From contig NZ_WTVK01000011.1 in NCBI RefSeq assembly GCF_012910805.1, positions 59,869 through 123,868 of the forward strand: a stretch of 64,000 nt of DNA, written 5' to 3'. The notes under the pieces were generated by a model, which had not been told where the DNA came from, did no database searches, and saw only the letters and a list, made by a program, of their open reading frames with translations. Positions 36,212-46,756 of the stretch are shown here, piece after piece (position 1 is the stretch's first letter; each line of letters starts with the position of its first letter). The translations under genes were made by a program, and so were the position numbers. Origin of the DNA: Aromatoleum evansii. GTDB lineage: Bacteria; Pseudomonadota; Gammaproteobacteria; Burkholderiales; Rhodocyclaceae.

Positions 36212-37642
36212 TCAGGCCCGGGCGCTGCGCGCCCGCGCGATGGCTGCGCGGACCTGCTCGGGAGCCGTGCCGCCGACGTGCTTGCGCGAGGCGAGCGAGC
36301 CTTCGACGGTGAGCACCGCGAAGACGTCGTCCTTGACGCGCTCGGCCGCGCCCGGCACGTGCGCCATGGCCGTGCGCAGCTCGTCGAGCGAGAACTGCGG
36401 CAGGTCGCAGCCCTTCACGTCGGCCGCTCGCACGGCGAGTGCGACCGCTTCGTGCGCGTCGCGGAAGGGCAGGCCGTTCTTGACGAGGTAGTCGGCGAGG
36501 TCGGTCGCGGTCGCGTAGCCCTGCTTCAGCGCGTCGCGCATCGCGTCGGCCTTCACGCGGATGCCGGTGATCATGTCGGCGTAGATGCGCAGCGTGTCGA
36601 TCACCGTGTCGGCGGTGTCGAACAGCGGCTCCTTGTCTTCCTGGTTGTCCTTGTTGTACGCGAGCGGCTGGCCCTTCATCAGGGTCAGCAGCGCGATCAG
36701 GCTGCCGTTCACGCGCCCGGTCTTGCCGCGCACGAGTTCGGGGACGTCCGGGTTCTTCTTCTGCGGCATGATCGAGCTGCCGGTGCAGAAACGGTCGGCG
36801 AGGTCGATGAAGCCCACGCGCGGGCTCATCCACAGGATCAGCTCCTCGGAGAAGCGCGACAGGTGCGTCATCAGCAGCGCCGAGGCGGCGCAGAATTCGA
36901 TCGCGAAATCGCGGTCGCTGACGGCGTCGAGCGAGTTGTAACAGACCTCGTCGAAGCCGAGCTCCTGCGCGACGAACTCGCGGTCGATCGGGTAGCTGGT
37001 GCCGGCGAGCGCGGCGCTGCCCAGCGGCAGGCGGTTCACGCGCTTGCGGCAGTCGGCGAAGCGCTCGGCGTCGCGCCGGCTCATCTCGTAGTAGGCCATC
37101 AGGTGGTGGCCGAAGGTCACCGGCTGGGCGACCTGCAGGTGCGTGAAGCCGGGCATCGGCGTCGCCGCGTTGGCTTCCGCGACGTCGAGCAGGTTCTTCT
37201 GGAAGTCGCCGATCAGGGCGAGGATCTGGTCGATCGCGTCGCGTAGCCACAGGCGGATGTCGGTCGCGACCTGGTCGTTGCGGCTGCGGCCCGTGTGCAG
37301 GCGCTTGCCGGCGTCGCCGACGAGCGCGGTGAGGCGCTTTTCGATGTTGAGATGCACGTCCTCGTCGTCGAGGTTCCAGCCGAACTCGCCACGCTCGATC
37401 TCGCCGAGGATCTGCGTCATGCCGCGCTCGATGTCGGCCAGATCCTGCGCGCCGATGATGCCCTGGCGCGCGAGCATCTTCGCGTGCGCGAGCGAGCCGC
37501 GGATGTCCTGGCGCGCCATGCGCTGGTCGAAGAACACCGAGGCGGTGTAGCGTTTCACGAGGTCCGAGACGGGTTCGGTGAAGCGGCCCGACCAGGCCTT
37601 GGCCGGCTGCGAGGAAGTGGTGTCTGTCATAATGTCCGTCAT
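36212..37642 (-). CDS. argH: argininosuccinate lyase
   Basis: A protein of 476 residues. The family signature [15 protein letters not shown] and the N-terminal WSGRFTEP are clear. It splits argininosuccinate to arginine and fumarate, the last step of arginine synthesis. The start could be 37642 or the in-frame ATG at 37630; neither has a strong Shine-Dalgarno. It is divergent from the AlgR-like regulator, as argH is from algZ-algR in pseudomonads. Confidence 0.98.
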   Translation of the reverse strand: MTDIMTDTTSSQPAKAWSGRFTEPVSDLVKRYTASVFFDQRMARQDIRGSLAHAKMLARQGIIGAQDLADIERGMTQILGEIERGEFGWNLDDEDVHLNIEKRLTALVGDAGKRLHTGRSRNDQVATDIRLWLRDAIDQILALIGDFQKNLLDVAEANAATPMPGFTHLQVAQPVTFGHHLMAYYEMSRRDAERFADCRKRVNRLPLGSAALAGTSYPIDREFVAQELGFDEVCYNSLDAVSDRDFAIEFCAASALLMTHLSRFSEELILWMSPRVGFIDLADRFCTGSSIMPQKKNPDVPELVRGKTGRVNGSLIALLTLMKGQPLAYNKDNQEDKEPLFDTADTVIDTLRIYADMITGIRVKADAMRDALKQGYATATDLADYLVKNGLPFRDAHEAVALAVRAADVKGCDLPQFSLDELRTAMAHVPGAAERVKDDVFAVLTVEGSLASRKHVGGTAPEQVRAAIARARSARA

Positions 37643-37792
37643 TGGTATGGCGCGGCCGTTCGCGGCCGGCTAGGGGCGGGGCGCCGGTTGTTGCGGGCGC
37701 CGCGCAAACAGGCCGAAATTATAAAGCAAAAGGCCTGCGTGCCTTGGGGGCCGGCGGGCCGGCCCGGCGTGCAGCGCAGGGGGAGGTGTTCG

Positions 37793-38557
37793 ATGGAGTC
37801 GGCACAGCTGCTGCGGGTGGTGATCGTCGATGACGAGGCGCCCGCGCGCGCGCGCTTGCGCGACCTGCTCGGCGACATTGCGCAGGAGCAGCCGACCGCC
37901 GTCGTCGGTGTCGCGGCCAACGGCGTCGAGGCCCTGCGCCTGCTGGAGAGCGAGCCCGCCGACGTCGTGCTGGCCGACATCCGCATGCCGGTGATGGACG
38001 GCGTCGAGCTGGCTCGCCACCTCGGCCGGCTGGAGAAGCCCCCCGCGGTGATCTTCACAACGGCCTACGACGAATACGCGGTGCAGGCCTTCGAGCTGTC
38101 GGCGGTCGACTACCTGCTGAAGCCGGTGCGGGCGCAGCGTCTCGCCGACGCGCTGGCGAAGGTGCGCCGCCGCCAGCCGCTGCCGGATGCCGCGCTGGCG
38201 GCGCTGGCGCCCGGTGCGCGGCAGCATTTCAGCGTGAATGAGCGCGGCCGCATCCTGCTGGTGCCGGTCGCGGACGTGCTGTTCCTGCGTGCGGAGCTGA
38301 AATACGTGACCGCGCGAACGACCGAGCGCGAATACCTGCTCGACGAATCGCTGGTGCAGCTCGAGCAGGAGTTCGCCGGCCGCTTCCTGCGCATCCACCG
38401 CAACTGCCTCGTCGCGCGTGCTGCCGTGGTCGGCGTCGAGCGCGCGGGCGAGCAGGACGGCGAGCCGCACTGGGACATCCTGCTCGGCGGGCTGGCCGAA
38501 GGCTTGCCGGTCAGCCGCCGGCAGTGGCCGGCGGTGAAGCAGACGCTCGGGATCTGA
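37793..38557 (+). CDS. algR: AlgR-like LytTR response regulator
   Basis: A protein of 254 residues. The receiver has VVIVDDEAPARARL, phospho-acceptor in VLADIRMPVMDG, Thr in IFTTAYDE and Lys in YLLKPVR. The C-terminal LytTR DNA-binding domain shows LLVPVADVLFLRAELKYV and RFLRIHRNCLVA. GGGGGAGG lies six bases before ATG 37793. In Pseudomonas and many betaproteobacteria algR follows the sensor algZ, between argH and hemC. Here only 150 bases separate it from argH and no algZ is present. Confidence 0.9.
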   Translation: MESAQLLRVVIVDDEAPARARLRDLLGDIAQEQPTAVVGVAANGVEALRLLESEPADVVLADIRMPVMDGVELARHLGRLEKPPAVIFTTAYDEYAVQAFELSAVDYLLKPVRAQRLADALAKVRRRQPLPDAALAALAPGARQHFSVNERGRILLVPVADVLFLRAELKYVTARTTEREYLLDESLVQLEQEFAGRFLRIHRNCLVARAAVVGVERAGEQDGEPHWDILLGGLAEGLPVSRRQWPAVKQTLGI

Positions 38558-38573
38558 AGGCCGTATCCCCCCC

Positions 38574-41321
38574 TCAGCCGCTGTTCCTGAGGCCGGCCGC
38601 GACCCCGTTGATCGAGATGTGGATGCCCAGTCGCACGCGCGCGTCGTCGTGGCCGTCGCGGTGGCGGCGCAGCAGCTCGACCTGCACGTGGTTGAGCGGG
38701 TCGAGGTAGGGGAAGCGGTTGCGGATCGAGCGCTTGAGCAGCGGATTGTCGTCCAGGAGCTCCTTCTGGCCGGTGATGGCAAGCAGCGCGTCGACGGTGT
38801 CCTGCCATTCGGCGCGGATGCGGCCGAAGATCGCGTCGCGCAGTGCCGGATCCTTGACCAGGCCGGCGTAGCGCGAGGCGATTGCGAGGTCGGACTTGGC
38901 GAGCACCATGTCCATGTTCGACAGCAGCGTCGCGAAGAAGGACCACTCCTTGTACATCGCCTGCAGCCGCGCGAGGCCGTCGTCCGGATGGGCGGCGCGC
39001 CATGCCTTCACCGCCGCGCCGAAGCCGAACCAGCCGGGCAGCATCAGGCGGCACTGGGCCCAGCTGAACACCCACGGGATCGCGCGCAAGTCTTCGATGC
39101 GTGTGCCCTTCTTGCGCGAGGCGGGGCGCGAGCCGATGTTGAGCTCGGCGATCTCGGAGATCACCGTCGACTCCCAGAAATAGCGCTCGAAGCCCTCGGT
39201 TTCATAGACGAGGCCGCGGTAGGCGGCGAAGGCCGTGTCCGAGAGCGCCTGCATGGTGTCGAGGAACTCGGCGCGCGGCGCCGGGGCGCGATCCGTGAGC
39301 AGGCTCGCCTCCAGCGTCGCGGCGACCAGCACCTCGAGGTTGCGTCGGCCCACCTCGGGGTTGTTGTATTTGGCGGCGATGACCTCGCCCTGCTCGGTGA
39401 GGCGGATGCGGCCCTGCACGGCGCCGCCAGGCTGCGCGAGGATGGCCTGGTAGCTCGGGCCGCCGCCGCGGCCGACCGAGCCGCCGCGGCCGTGGAAGAG
39501 GCGCAGGTGCACGTCGTGCTTGGCGAACACCTCGACGAGCCCGATCTCGGCCTTGTACAGCGACCAACCGGAGGTGAGGAAGCCACCATCCTTGTTGCTG
39601 TCGGAGTAACCCAGCATGATCTCCTGCATCCGCTCGCGCGATTCCAGCAGGCTCATGTAGGCCGGCAGCGCGAACAGGCGATCCATGACGGTCGGGGCGT
39701 TGGCGAGATCCTCGATGGTCTCGAACAGCGGGATGATGTTCACGTCGAGCGCCTGCTCATGCGGGCGCAGCAGTCCCGCTTCCTTCAGCAGCAGGGCGAG
39801 TTCGAGCATGTCGGAGACGTCATCGGTCTTCGAGATGATGCAGTTGGTGATCGCTTCCTTGCCGAAGCGCAGGTGCGCGCTGCGGGCGGCACGGAAGATC
39901 GCCAGCTCGCCCTCGGTCTCGTCGGAATAGCGCACGTGGGGCGAGGCGAGCGGTCGCGGCGTGGCGAGCTCGGTGAGCAGCACCTCGCAGCGGTCGGTCT
40001 CGTCGAGCGCGCGATAGTCGATGCCGGGCTGGGCGGTCGCCAGCAGTTCCGCGACGACGCGCTCGTGCACGTCGGAGTTCTGGCGCAGGTCGATCGGCGC
40101 GAGGTGGAAGCCGAACACGCGCACGGCGCGGCGCAGCAGGCGCAGGCGGCCACGCGCCAGCGCCGCCGAGCCGTTGGCGACGAGAGAGCGGTGGAGGATG
40201 TCGAGGTCCTCGGACAGTTCGTACGCGTTCAGGTAGGGCTCGGCGTCTGCGACGGCGTGGCGCGGCGGTTCGCTGCCGAGCAGGGCGCGATGGGTCGCGG
40301 CGAGGCGTGCGTAGATACCGGAGATCGCGCGCCGGTAGGGCTCGTCCTTGCGGTGGGGGGACTGGTCGGGCGAGCGGTTCGCGAGGGCGAGGAGGGCGTC
40401 CGAGGCGCTCACGAGTCCGGCCGCGAGAGACAGGCGCGCGCCGAGCGTGTGCAGCTCGTCGAGGTAGAAGCTCAGCACGGCGCCGGCCTGCATCGCGAGC
40501 GCGCGTTCGAGCACTTCGGCGGTGACGAAGGGATTGCCGTCGCGGTCGCCGCCGATCCAGCTGCCGACGCGCAGGAAGGCGGGCAGTTCGAGCGCGCCCA
40601 GCGCCGGGTCGCGCTTCGCGAGCTGGTCCTCGAGGGCGGCATAGAGGCGCGGCACTTCGCGCAGGAAGGTCGCGTCGAAATACGACAGGCCGTTGGCCAC
40701 CTCATCGACGACCGACAGCTTGGCCGGGCGCAGCATGCGCGTCTGCCACAGGATCAGCACCGCGCGGCGCATGGCTTCATCGCTGTACTCGCGCTCTTCC
40801 GGCGTGAGCACCATGCGGTCGCGCCGGTCGAGCAGGCGGGCGATGTCGGTTTCGCAGTTGAGGATGCTCTTCCTCTGCACTTCGGTCGGGTGGGCCGTGA
40901 GCACCGGCGAGATCGATGCGGTGTCGAAGAACGCGGCCAGTTCCGCCGCCTCGTGGCCGCTCGCGAAGGCGCGGGCGAGCGCGTGCGCGAGGCTGCCTTC
41001 GCGCGGCGCGGAGCCGGCGATGAGGTGGGCGCGGCTGCGGCGGATGTGGTGCTGGTCCTCGGCGATGTTGGCGAGGTGCGAGAAATAGCTGAACGCGCGC
41101 GCGACCTGAATCGTCTGTTCGCGCGACAGCGCATCCAGGATGCCTTCGAGTTCCTGGCGCGCGGCGCGGTCGTCGTCGCGGCGGAAGCGCACCGAGGTCT
41201 GCCGGATGCGTTCGATGAGGCCGAACACGGCCTCGCCCTGCTGGTCGCGCACGGTGTCACCGAGCATGCGGCCGAGCAGTCGGATGTCTTCGCGCAGTGG
41301 TGCGTCCTTGTCCTGGGTCAT
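38574..41321 (-). CDS. ppc: phosphoenolpyruvate carboxylase
   Basis: A protein of 915 residues, full length. The two signatures are present: [14 protein letters not shown] and [16 protein letters not shown], with the catalytic [14 protein letters not shown]. It carboxylates PEP to oxaloacetate to refill the TCA cycle. It is convergent with algR (16-base gap) and divergent from hemC. It therefore interrupts the algR-hemC order seen in pseudomonads. Confidence 0.99.
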   Translation of the reverse strand: MTQDKDAPLREDIRLLGRMLGDTVRDQQGEAVFGLIERIRQTSVRFRRDDDRAARQELEGILDALSREQTIQVARAFSYFSHLANIAEDQHHIRRSRAHLIAGSAPREGSLAHALARAFASGHEAAELAAFFDTASISPVLTAHPTEVQRKSILNCETDIARLLDRRDRMVLTPEEREYSDEAMRRAVLILWQTRMLRPAKLSVVDEVANGLSYFDATFLREVPRLYAALEDQLAKRDPALGALELPAFLRVGSWIGGDRDGNPFVTAEVLERALAMQAGAVLSFYLDELHTLGARLSLAAGLVSASDALLALANRSPDQSPHRKDEPYRRAISGIYARLAATHRALLGSEPPRHAVADAEPYLNAYELSEDLDILHRSLVANGSAALARGRLRLLRRAVRVFGFHLAPIDLRQNSDVHERVVAELLATAQPGIDYRALDETDRCEVLLTELATPRPLASPHVRYSDETEGELAIFRAARSAHLRFGKEAITNCIISKTDDVSDMLELALLLKEAGLLRPHEQALDVNIIPLFETIEDLANAPTVMDRLFALPAYMSLLESRERMQEIMLGYSDSNKDGGFLTSGWSLYKAEIGLVEVFAKHDVHLRLFHGRGGSVGRGGGPSYQAILAQPGGAVQGRIRLTEQGEVIAAKYNNPEVGRRNLEVLVAATLEASLLTDRAPAPRAEFLDTMQALSDTAFAAYRGLVYETEGFERYFWESTVISEIAELNIGSRPASRKKGTRIEDLRAIPWVFSWAQCRLMLPGWFGFGAAVKAWRAAHPDDGLARLQAMYKEWSFFATLLSNMDMVLAKSDLAIASRYAGLVKDPALRDAIFGRIRAEWQDTVDALLAITGQKELLDDNPLLKRSIRNRFPYLDPLNHVQVELLRRHRDGHDDARVRLGIHISINGVAAGLRNSG

Positions 41322-41487
41322 GATCTTTCCGTGGCAGTGTTGGGGTTCGGGGGCGAGAGGTGCGCTCGGACGTCCATGCTAGAATGCTGTCCTGCTACGG
41401 CGCCATTGGCGCGAACCCTGATGTTGCAGTGCGGCATGTGCCGCGCCCTTCAGGATCCTAAATCATCTGCCGACGAGTCCGTTTACC

Positions 41488-42435
41488 GTGAGCGCAATTT
41501 CCGCCGAATTCAACCCGCCCGAACGCATCGTAATCGCCACCCGCGAAAGCCGGCTCGCACTGTGGCAGGCCGAGCACGTCAAGGCCCGCCTCGAGGGGCT
41601 GTACCCAGGTTGCCGGGTCGAGCTGCTGGGCATGACGACCCGCGGCGACCAGATCCTCGATCGTCCGCTGGCCAAGGTCGGCGGCAAGGGGCTGTTCGTG
41701 AAGGAACTCGAGGCGGCGCTGCTCGAAGGTCGCGCCGACATCGCCGTGCACTCGATGAAGGACGTGCCGATGCAGCTCGCCGAGCCCTTCGCGCTGCCCT
41801 GCATCTCGGAGCGCGAGGTTCCGCTCGACGCCTTCGTGTCGCCGCGCTACGCGAGCCTCGACGAGCTTCCGCCGGGGGCCGTGGTCGGAACCTCCTCGCT
41901 GCGCCGTGAGTCGCAGCTGCACGCGATGTACCCGATGCTCGCCGTGACCAGCCTGCGCGGCAATCTGGACACCCGCCTGCGCAAGCTCGACGAGGGGCAG
42001 TACGACGCCATCATCCTCGCCGCGGCCGGCCTCAAGCGCCTGGGCCTGGCCGATCGCATCCGCTGCGAGCTGCCGTCCACGGTTTCGCTGCCGGCCGCCG
42101 GGCAGGGCGCGCTGGGCATCGAATGCCTCGCCAGCCGCAAGGACGTCGCCGCCTGGCTCGCGCCGCTCAACGACGCCGACACCTCGGCATGCGTGCGCGC
42201 GGAGCGCGCCGTGTCGCGCGCGCTCGCCGGCAGTTGCGAGGTGCCGCTGGGCGCCTACGCCGAGATCCGTGCCGGCAAGCTGTGGCTGCGCGGCTTCGTC
42301 GCGCTGCCCGACGGCAGCCGCATCGTGCGCGCCGAGCTCGAGGGCAATCCGGCGGACTGCGAGACGCTGGGCCTGGCGCTGGCGGCCGACCTGCGTGAGC
42401 AGGGAGCCGAGGACATCCTCGCCCAGATCGGCTGA
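41488..42435 (+). CDS. hemC: hydroxymethylbilane synthase (porphobilinogen deaminase)
   Basis: A protein of 315 residues from a GTG start. [18 protein letters not shown], the catalytic-region motif [11 protein letters not shown] and the dipyrromethane-cofactor cysteine in [13 protein letters not shown] are present. It joins four porphobilinogens into hydroxymethylbilane. It is followed 23 bases later by hemD, then hemX and hemY, a classical haem operon. The Shine-Dalgarno before the GTG is weak. Confidence 0.98.
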   Translation: MSAISAEFNPPERIVIATRESRLALWQAEHVKARLEGLYPGCRVELLGMTTRGDQILDRPLAKVGGKGLFVKELEAALLEGRADIAVHSMKDVPMQLAEPFALPCISEREVPLDAFVSPRYASLDELPPGAVVGTSSLRRESQLHAMYPMLAVTSLRGNLDTRLRKLDEGQYDAIILAAAGLKRLGLADRIRCELPSTVSLPAAGQGALGIECLASRKDVAAWLAPLNDADTSACVRAERAVSRALAGSCEVPLGAYAEIRAGKLWLRGFVALPDGSRIVRAELEGNPADCETLGLALAADLREQGAEDILAQIG

Positions 42436-42458
42436 CGCCGGCCGCGACGGTGGCGATC

Positions 42459-43256
42459 ATGACCGCGGCGACGCTGTCCGGGCGCCACATCGTGGTGACC
42501 CGGCCGTCCGGGCAGGCGGACGGCCTGTGCGCGGCGATCGAAGCCCGCGGCGGCATCGCTCTGCGCTTCCCGGTGCTGGCGATCGGCGAGCCGCAGGACG
42601 GCCGCGCCCTCGATGAGGTGATCGCGCGGCTCGACGGCTTCGAGCTCGCCTTCTTCGTCAGTCCGAATGCCGTGAGTCACGCCCTCGGGGCAATCCTCGC
42701 AAGACGCGCCTGGCCTCCTGGCCTGCGCGTCGCCACGGTCGGCAAGGGTAGCGAGCGGGCGCTGGCGGGCTACGGATTCAAGGACGTCATCGCGCCGCGG
42801 AGCGGCTTCGACAGCGAGTCTGTGCTGGCCCTGCCGGAGTTCCAGGCGGATGCGGTCGCCGGCAGGCGCGTCGCGATCTTCCGCGGCGACGGCGGGCGCG
42901 ACCTGCTCGGCGAGACCTTGCGCGAGCGGGGCGCCACGGTCGAGTACGTCACCTGTTACCGTCGCTACTGCCCCGAGATCGACCCGGCGCCCCTGCTGGA
43001 CCTTGCCGTCGACGGGCGCCTTGACGCGATCACGCTCACCAGCAGCGAAGGCGTGGGCAACCTGCGCACCATGGTCGGCGACGAGGGCTGGCGCGCGCTG
43101 CGCACGGTCGCCGTCTTCGCGCCGCATCCGCGCATCGTCGCGCATGCCCGCGCGGCAGGCTTCGAGCTCGTGTTCGAGACGCCGCCGGGCGACGAGGGGT
43201 TGCTCGGCGCCCTGGAGTCTCATTTTCGACACGCCTCGGTTACACTCAGGCCATGA
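42459..43256 (+). CDS. hemD: uroporphyrinogen-III synthase
   Basis: A protein of 265 residues. HIVVTRPSGQADGL at the N-terminus, FFVSPNAVSHAL and ITLTSSEGVGNL match HemD. It cyclises hydroxymethylbilane to uroporphyrinogen III. ATG 42459 is chosen; GTG 42450 in the same frame is an alternative. The stop overlaps the hemX start by ATGA. Confidence 0.95.
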   Translation: MTAATLSGRHIVVTRPSGQADGLCAAIEARGGIALRFPVLAIGEPQDGRALDEVIARLDGFELAFFVSPNAVSHALGAILARRAWPPGLRVATVGKGSERALAGYGFKDVIAPRSGFDSESVLALPEFQADAVAGRRVAIFRGDGGRDLLGETLRERGATVEYVTCYRRYCPEIDPAPLLDLAVDGRLDAITLTSSEGVGNLRTMVGDEGWRALRTVAVFAPHPRIVAHARAAGFELVFETPPGDEGLLGALESHFRHASVTLRP

Positions 43257-44476
43257 ACCAAGAACAATCTGCGCTCACCCAGTCCGGCTCGACCGATGCC
43301 GCTCCCGCTCCGAACCGTGAAACGACCGGGCGATCGTCAGCCTCCGCTGCCGCCGGCGGCAGTTCCCGTGGCGGCCTGGTCGCTGCGATCTCCGTGATTG
43401 CGCTCGTCGGCACCGGCGTGCTCGGCTGGTACGTGCACGACATGCGTGGCAGCGTCGCCACCGTGCGCGAGGAGGTCGCCCAGCGCCTCGCCGCCGGCGA
43501 TTCGGCGGCAACCGAATACCGTGCGCTCGCCCGCCAGCAGCAGGAGGCCATCGCCGCGCTGCAGGGCAAGCTCGGCGCACTCGAGGCACAGGTGGCTGCC
43601 ACCGAAGGTCAGGCCGCTGCGCTCGAGACGCTTTATCAGCAGTTCTCGCGCACGCGTGAGGATCGCGTCATCGCCGAGGCCGAATACGCCGTCGGGATGG
43701 CGACGCAGCAGCTCCAGCTGGCCGGCAATGCCGAGGCTGCGCTGGTTGCCCTGCAGGGTGCCGAGGCGCGTATCGCCGCGCATGACGGGGGCCAGCTGTT
43801 GCCGTTGCGGCGCGCGCTGGCGCGCGATATCGAAACGCTTAAGGCCGCGCCGCAGGTGGATGTTCCTGGCATCGCGCTGCGCCTCCAGGGCCTGCTCGAG
43901 CGGGTGGATCGTCTGCCCCTGGCGTTCGCAGGGGAGCTCGCCGCGCAGCCGTCCGTCGATGCCGACACGGCTGCTGCGCCCGCCGCGGCCGAGCCCTCGC
44001 CGATGGATTTCATCAAGGGCGTGGCTCACGAGGTGTGGCACGAGATCCTCGCTCTGGTGCGCATCGAGCGTCTTGATCAGCCCGAACCGGTGCTGCTCGC
44101 GCCCGCCCAGAGCACCTACCTGCGCGAGAACCTCAAGATCCGCCTGCTGACCGCCCGCCTCGCGCTGCTGGCGCGCGACGGGCGCACCTTCTCGGCGGAC
44201 CTGGTGCAGGCCCAGGGCTGGATCGAACGTTACTTCGACAAGCGCGATGCAAAGGTGCAGGAGACCCTGTCCGAGCTGGCGACCCTCGGGGCGATGCCGG
44301 TCAAGGTGGAGCAGCCTGCGCCGGTGGAGAGCATCGCCGCGCTGCGGCTCCTGCAGGCGCGCGCGGGCGAGGCGAGCCGGAATGCTCCGGCCGTCGTTGT
44401 GCCGCCGGCCGCGCCGCCCGCCGAGGAGCCGGCGAAGGGGAACGCTGCGCGCCAGCCTGCCGGCGCCACGCGCTGA
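43253..44476 (+). CDS. hemX: HemX-like membrane-anchored protein
   Basis: A protein of 407 residues. A cytoplasmic low-complexity N-terminus is followed by one membrane helix (GLVAAISVIALVGTGVLGWYV, about 41-61). A long coiled coil and a periplasmic helical domain follow, ending in a Pro/Ala-rich tail. This is the HemX family of proteobacterial hem operons, whose role in tetrapyrrole synthesis is not established. It overlaps hemD (ATGA) and precedes hemY by 10 bases. Confidence 0.92.
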   Translation: MNQEQSALTQSGSTDAAPAPNRETTGRSSASAAAGGSSRGGLVAAISVIALVGTGVLGWYVHDMRGSVATVREEVAQRLAAGDSAATEYRALARQQQEAIAALQGKLGALEAQVAATEGQAAALETLYQQFSRTREDRVIAEAEYAVGMATQQLQLAGNAEAALVALQGAEARIAAHDGGQLLPLRRALARDIETLKAAPQVDVPGIALRLQGLLERVDRLPLAFAGELAAQPSVDADTAAAPAAAEPSPMDFIKGVAHEVWHEILALVRIERLDQPEPVLLAPAQSTYLRENLKIRLLTARLALLARDGRTFSADLVQAQGWIERYFDKRDAKVQETLSELATLGAMPVKVEQPAPVESIAALRLLQARAGEASRNAPAVVVPPAAPPAEEPAKGNAARQPAGATR

Positions 44477-44486
44477 GGAGCCGATC

Positions 44487-45662
44487 ATGCGTGCATTGAT
44501 CTGGCTCATCGGAATCTTCGCGCTCGCGGCCGGTGTCGCGATGCTCGCGAGCGTCAACGACGGCTACGTGCTGGTCGTCGTGCCGCCGTGGCGAATCCAG
44601 CTTTCGCTCAACCTGCTCATCGTCGGCCTGGTCCTCGCGTTCGTCAGCGCTTACGTCGTGCTGCGGATCGTGCGCCGGACGATGGCGCTACCCGGGCGCG
44701 TCGTCCAGTACCGTGAGCGGCGTCGCAAGGAAAAGGCCGGTCGCGCTCTGCGCGACGCGCTGCGAGCCTTGTTCGAGGGGCGTTTCGCACAATCGGTCAA
44801 GTTCGCCGCGGCGGCGTTCGGGGACAGCGACAACCGCTCGATGGCAGCCCTCGTTGCGGCGCGGGCTGCGCATGCGATGCGCGACGACACGCGTTATCGC
44901 ATCTGGTTGGGAAAGTCGGCCGAACAGGAAGACGAGTCGCGCGTCGCGCGCCTGATGACCGAGGCCGAGCTTGCGGTGGAGGGGCGCCGCTTCGACGAGG
45001 CGGCCGAACGGCTGGAAAACCTGCGCCTCGCAGGGCATCGCCATATCGCCGCGCTGCGCCTGTCCTTGCGTGTCGCGTCGGCGCTGGCGCGCTGGGACGA
45101 GGTGCTGCGCACTGCACGCCAGCTGCACAAGCACAAGGCCATGTCGGAGGACCAGGTGCGGTCCGTGCTGCGGCGCGCGCATCTCGAGCGCATGCGCGAG
45201 CTGGCCGGCGATGCCGATGGGCTGGCGGCTTACTGGCGGGAGATCCCGGCGGACGAGCTGAACGACCGGCGCCTGGTCGAGCGGGCCGTGCCCTACCTCG
45301 CTGAGGCGGGGCAGGGCGCGCTTGCGCGCCGTACGCTGGAGCGTCTCCTCGACGTGGAATGGGACAGCGGACTCGCCCGCCTGTACGGTTATTGCTGCGA
45401 GGGCGACGCGGTCGATTGCCTCGCCCGCGGCGAGAAATGGCTGCGCATGTATCCCAAGGATGCGGGCCTGCTGTTCGCGCTCGGGCGTCTGTGCCTCAAC
45501 GCGCAGCTATGGGGCAAGGCGCAGAGCTACCTCGAGGCCTCGCTCAACCTCGCGCCCTCGGTCGAGACGCATCTGGCGCTGGCCGGTCTGCTCGAAAAGC
45601 TTGAGCGTGCAGACGAGGCGCAGGCGCACTACCGCGCCGCGGCACAGCGTTCGGCCGCCTAG
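44487..45662 (+). CDS. hemY: HemY-like TPR membrane protein
   Basis: A protein of 391 residues with two N-terminal membrane helices (LIWLIGIFALAAGVAMLAS and LNLLIVGLVLAFVSAYVVL). Helical TPR-like repeats follow, including the HemY_N region around residues 25-130 (FAAAAFGDSDNRSMAALVAAR). Proteobacterial HemY of this type is not protoporphyrinogen oxidase; it is proposed to organise haem-pathway enzymes at the membrane. GAGGAG lies before ATG 44487. Confidence 0.94.
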   Translation: MRALIWLIGIFALAAGVAMLASVNDGYVLVVVPPWRIQLSLNLLIVGLVLAFVSAYVVLRIVRRTMALPGRVVQYRERRRKEKAGRALRDALRALFEGRFAQSVKFAAAAFGDSDNRSMAALVAARAAHAMRDDTRYRIWLGKSAEQEDESRVARLMTEAELAVEGRRFDEAAERLENLRLAGHRHIAALRLSLRVASALARWDEVLRTARQLHKHKAMSEDQVRSVLRRAHLERMRELAGDADGLAAYWREIPADELNDRRLVERAVPYLAEAGQGALARRTLERLLDVEWDSGLARLYGYCCEGDAVDCLARGEKWLRMYPKDAGLLFALGRLCLNAQLWGKAQSYLEASLNLAPSVETHLALAGLLEKLERADEAQAHYRAAAQRSAA

Positions 45663-45698
45663 AAACGTATGTCGATGGGAGCGGGTTCACAATACCCG

Positions 45699-45766
45699 TG
45701 GGAGCGGCTTCAGCCGCGAATGGGCCGCAACGCATGCGAGAACGTCCCTTCGCGGCTGAAGCCCAC
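45699..45766. repeat. REP-like inverted repeat between hemY and hemF
   Basis: The left arm GTGGGAGCGGCTTCAGCCGCG (45699 onward) and the right arm TTCGCGGCTGAAGCCCAC (45749-45766) are inverted copies, differing by a five-base AGCGG deletion. Each contains the palindrome core GGCTTCAGCC or its complement. The sequence matches the well-known extragenic palindromes of Pseudomonas and Xanthomonas type. It lies between convergent genes and may stabilise mRNA ends or serve as a terminator. Confidence 0.75.
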
Positions 45767-45813
45767 AGTGGGGCGGCGGTTGAATCGCTTCCTGCCCGGC
45801 TATTTCGGGTGCG

Positions 45814-46743
45814 TCAGCACCAGTCGCGCGGCTTGAGAAACTCGTCGTAGAGTTTCGCCTCCGCGCTGCCAGCTTCGGGCTGCCAGTCGTAGCGCCACTT
45901 CACGATCGGCGGCAGCGACATCAGGATGGATTCCGTGCGTCCGCCCGACTGCAGGCCGAACAGCGTGCCGCGGTCGAAGACGAGGTTGAATTCGACATAG
46001 CGACCGCGACGGTAGGCCTGGAAGTCGCGCTCGCGCTCGCCATAGGCGACGTCCTTCCTGCGTTCGAGGATCGGCAGGTAGGCCGGCACGAAGGCGTCGC
46101 CGACGCTGGTCATCAGTCCGAAGGCGGCATCGAAGTCGATCTTGCCGTCCGCGCCCAGGTCGTCGAAGAACAGGCCGCCGACGCCGCGCGGCTCGTTGCG
46201 GTGCTTGAGGAAGAAGTAGCTGTCGCACCATTCCTTGAGGCGGCGGTATTCCGCCTCGCCGCCGAAAGGCAACACCGCGGCCTTGCAGGTGCGGTGGAAG
46301 TGGCGCACATCCTCTTCGAACGGATAGTAGGGCGTGAGATCCATGCCACCGCCGAACCACCAGATCGGCGCCGCATCGGGCTCGTTTGCCGGCGGCAGGG
46401 CGATGAAGAAGCGCACGTTCATGTGCGCGGTAGGGCAGTACGGGTTGCGCGGGTGCAGCACCAGCGACACGCCCATCGCCTCGAAGGAGCGGCCGGCGAG
46501 TTCGGGGCGGTGCGCCGTTGCGGAGGCCGGCATGCCGGCGCCCATCACGTGCGAGAAGTTTACGCCGCCGCGCTCGAAGAAACGGCCTTCCTCGATCACG
46601 CGGGTGATGCCTCCGCCGCCTCCGGGGCGGTCCCACGCGTCGGTGCGGAATGCGTCGCCGTCGAAGGCCTCCAGCGCCGCGACGATGCGCTGCTGCAGGT
46701 CGAGGAGGTAGTTCTTGACGACGGAACGGTCGGGTGCACTCAT
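45814..46743 (-). CDS. hemF: oxygen-dependent coproporphyrinogen-III oxidase
   Basis: A protein of 309 residues. The family motifs [32 protein letters not shown] and [10 protein letters not shown] are present. It performs the aerobic decarboxylation of coproporphyrinogen III. ATG 46743 is chosen over longer frames because the upstream part only shadows purD. It is the last gene of a long minus-strand series and lies 13 bases after purD. Confidence 0.98.
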   Translation of the reverse strand: MSAPDRSVVKNYLLDLQQRIVAALEAFDGDAFRTDAWDRPGGGGGITRVIEEGRFFERGGVNFSHVMGAGMPASATAHRPELAGRSFEAMGVSLVLHPRNPYCPTAHMNVRFFIALPPANEPDAAPIWWFGGGMDLTPYYPFEEDVRHFHRTCKAAVLPFGGEAEYRRLKEWCDSYFFLKHRNEPRGVGGLFFDDLGADGKIDFDAAFGLMTSVGDAFVPAYLPILERRKDVAYGERERDFQAYRRGRYVEFNLVFDRGTLFGLQSGGRTESILMSLPPIVKWRYDWQPEAGSAEAKLYDEFLKPRDWC

Positions 46744-46756
46744 CGCGGCGGCGCCC

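Noticed and set aside
38619..41909. Plus-strand open frame of about 1100 codons across ppc
   Set aside because: It is the antisense shadow of ppc, whose PEP carboxylase signatures are unmistakable. The shadow shows no domain motif.
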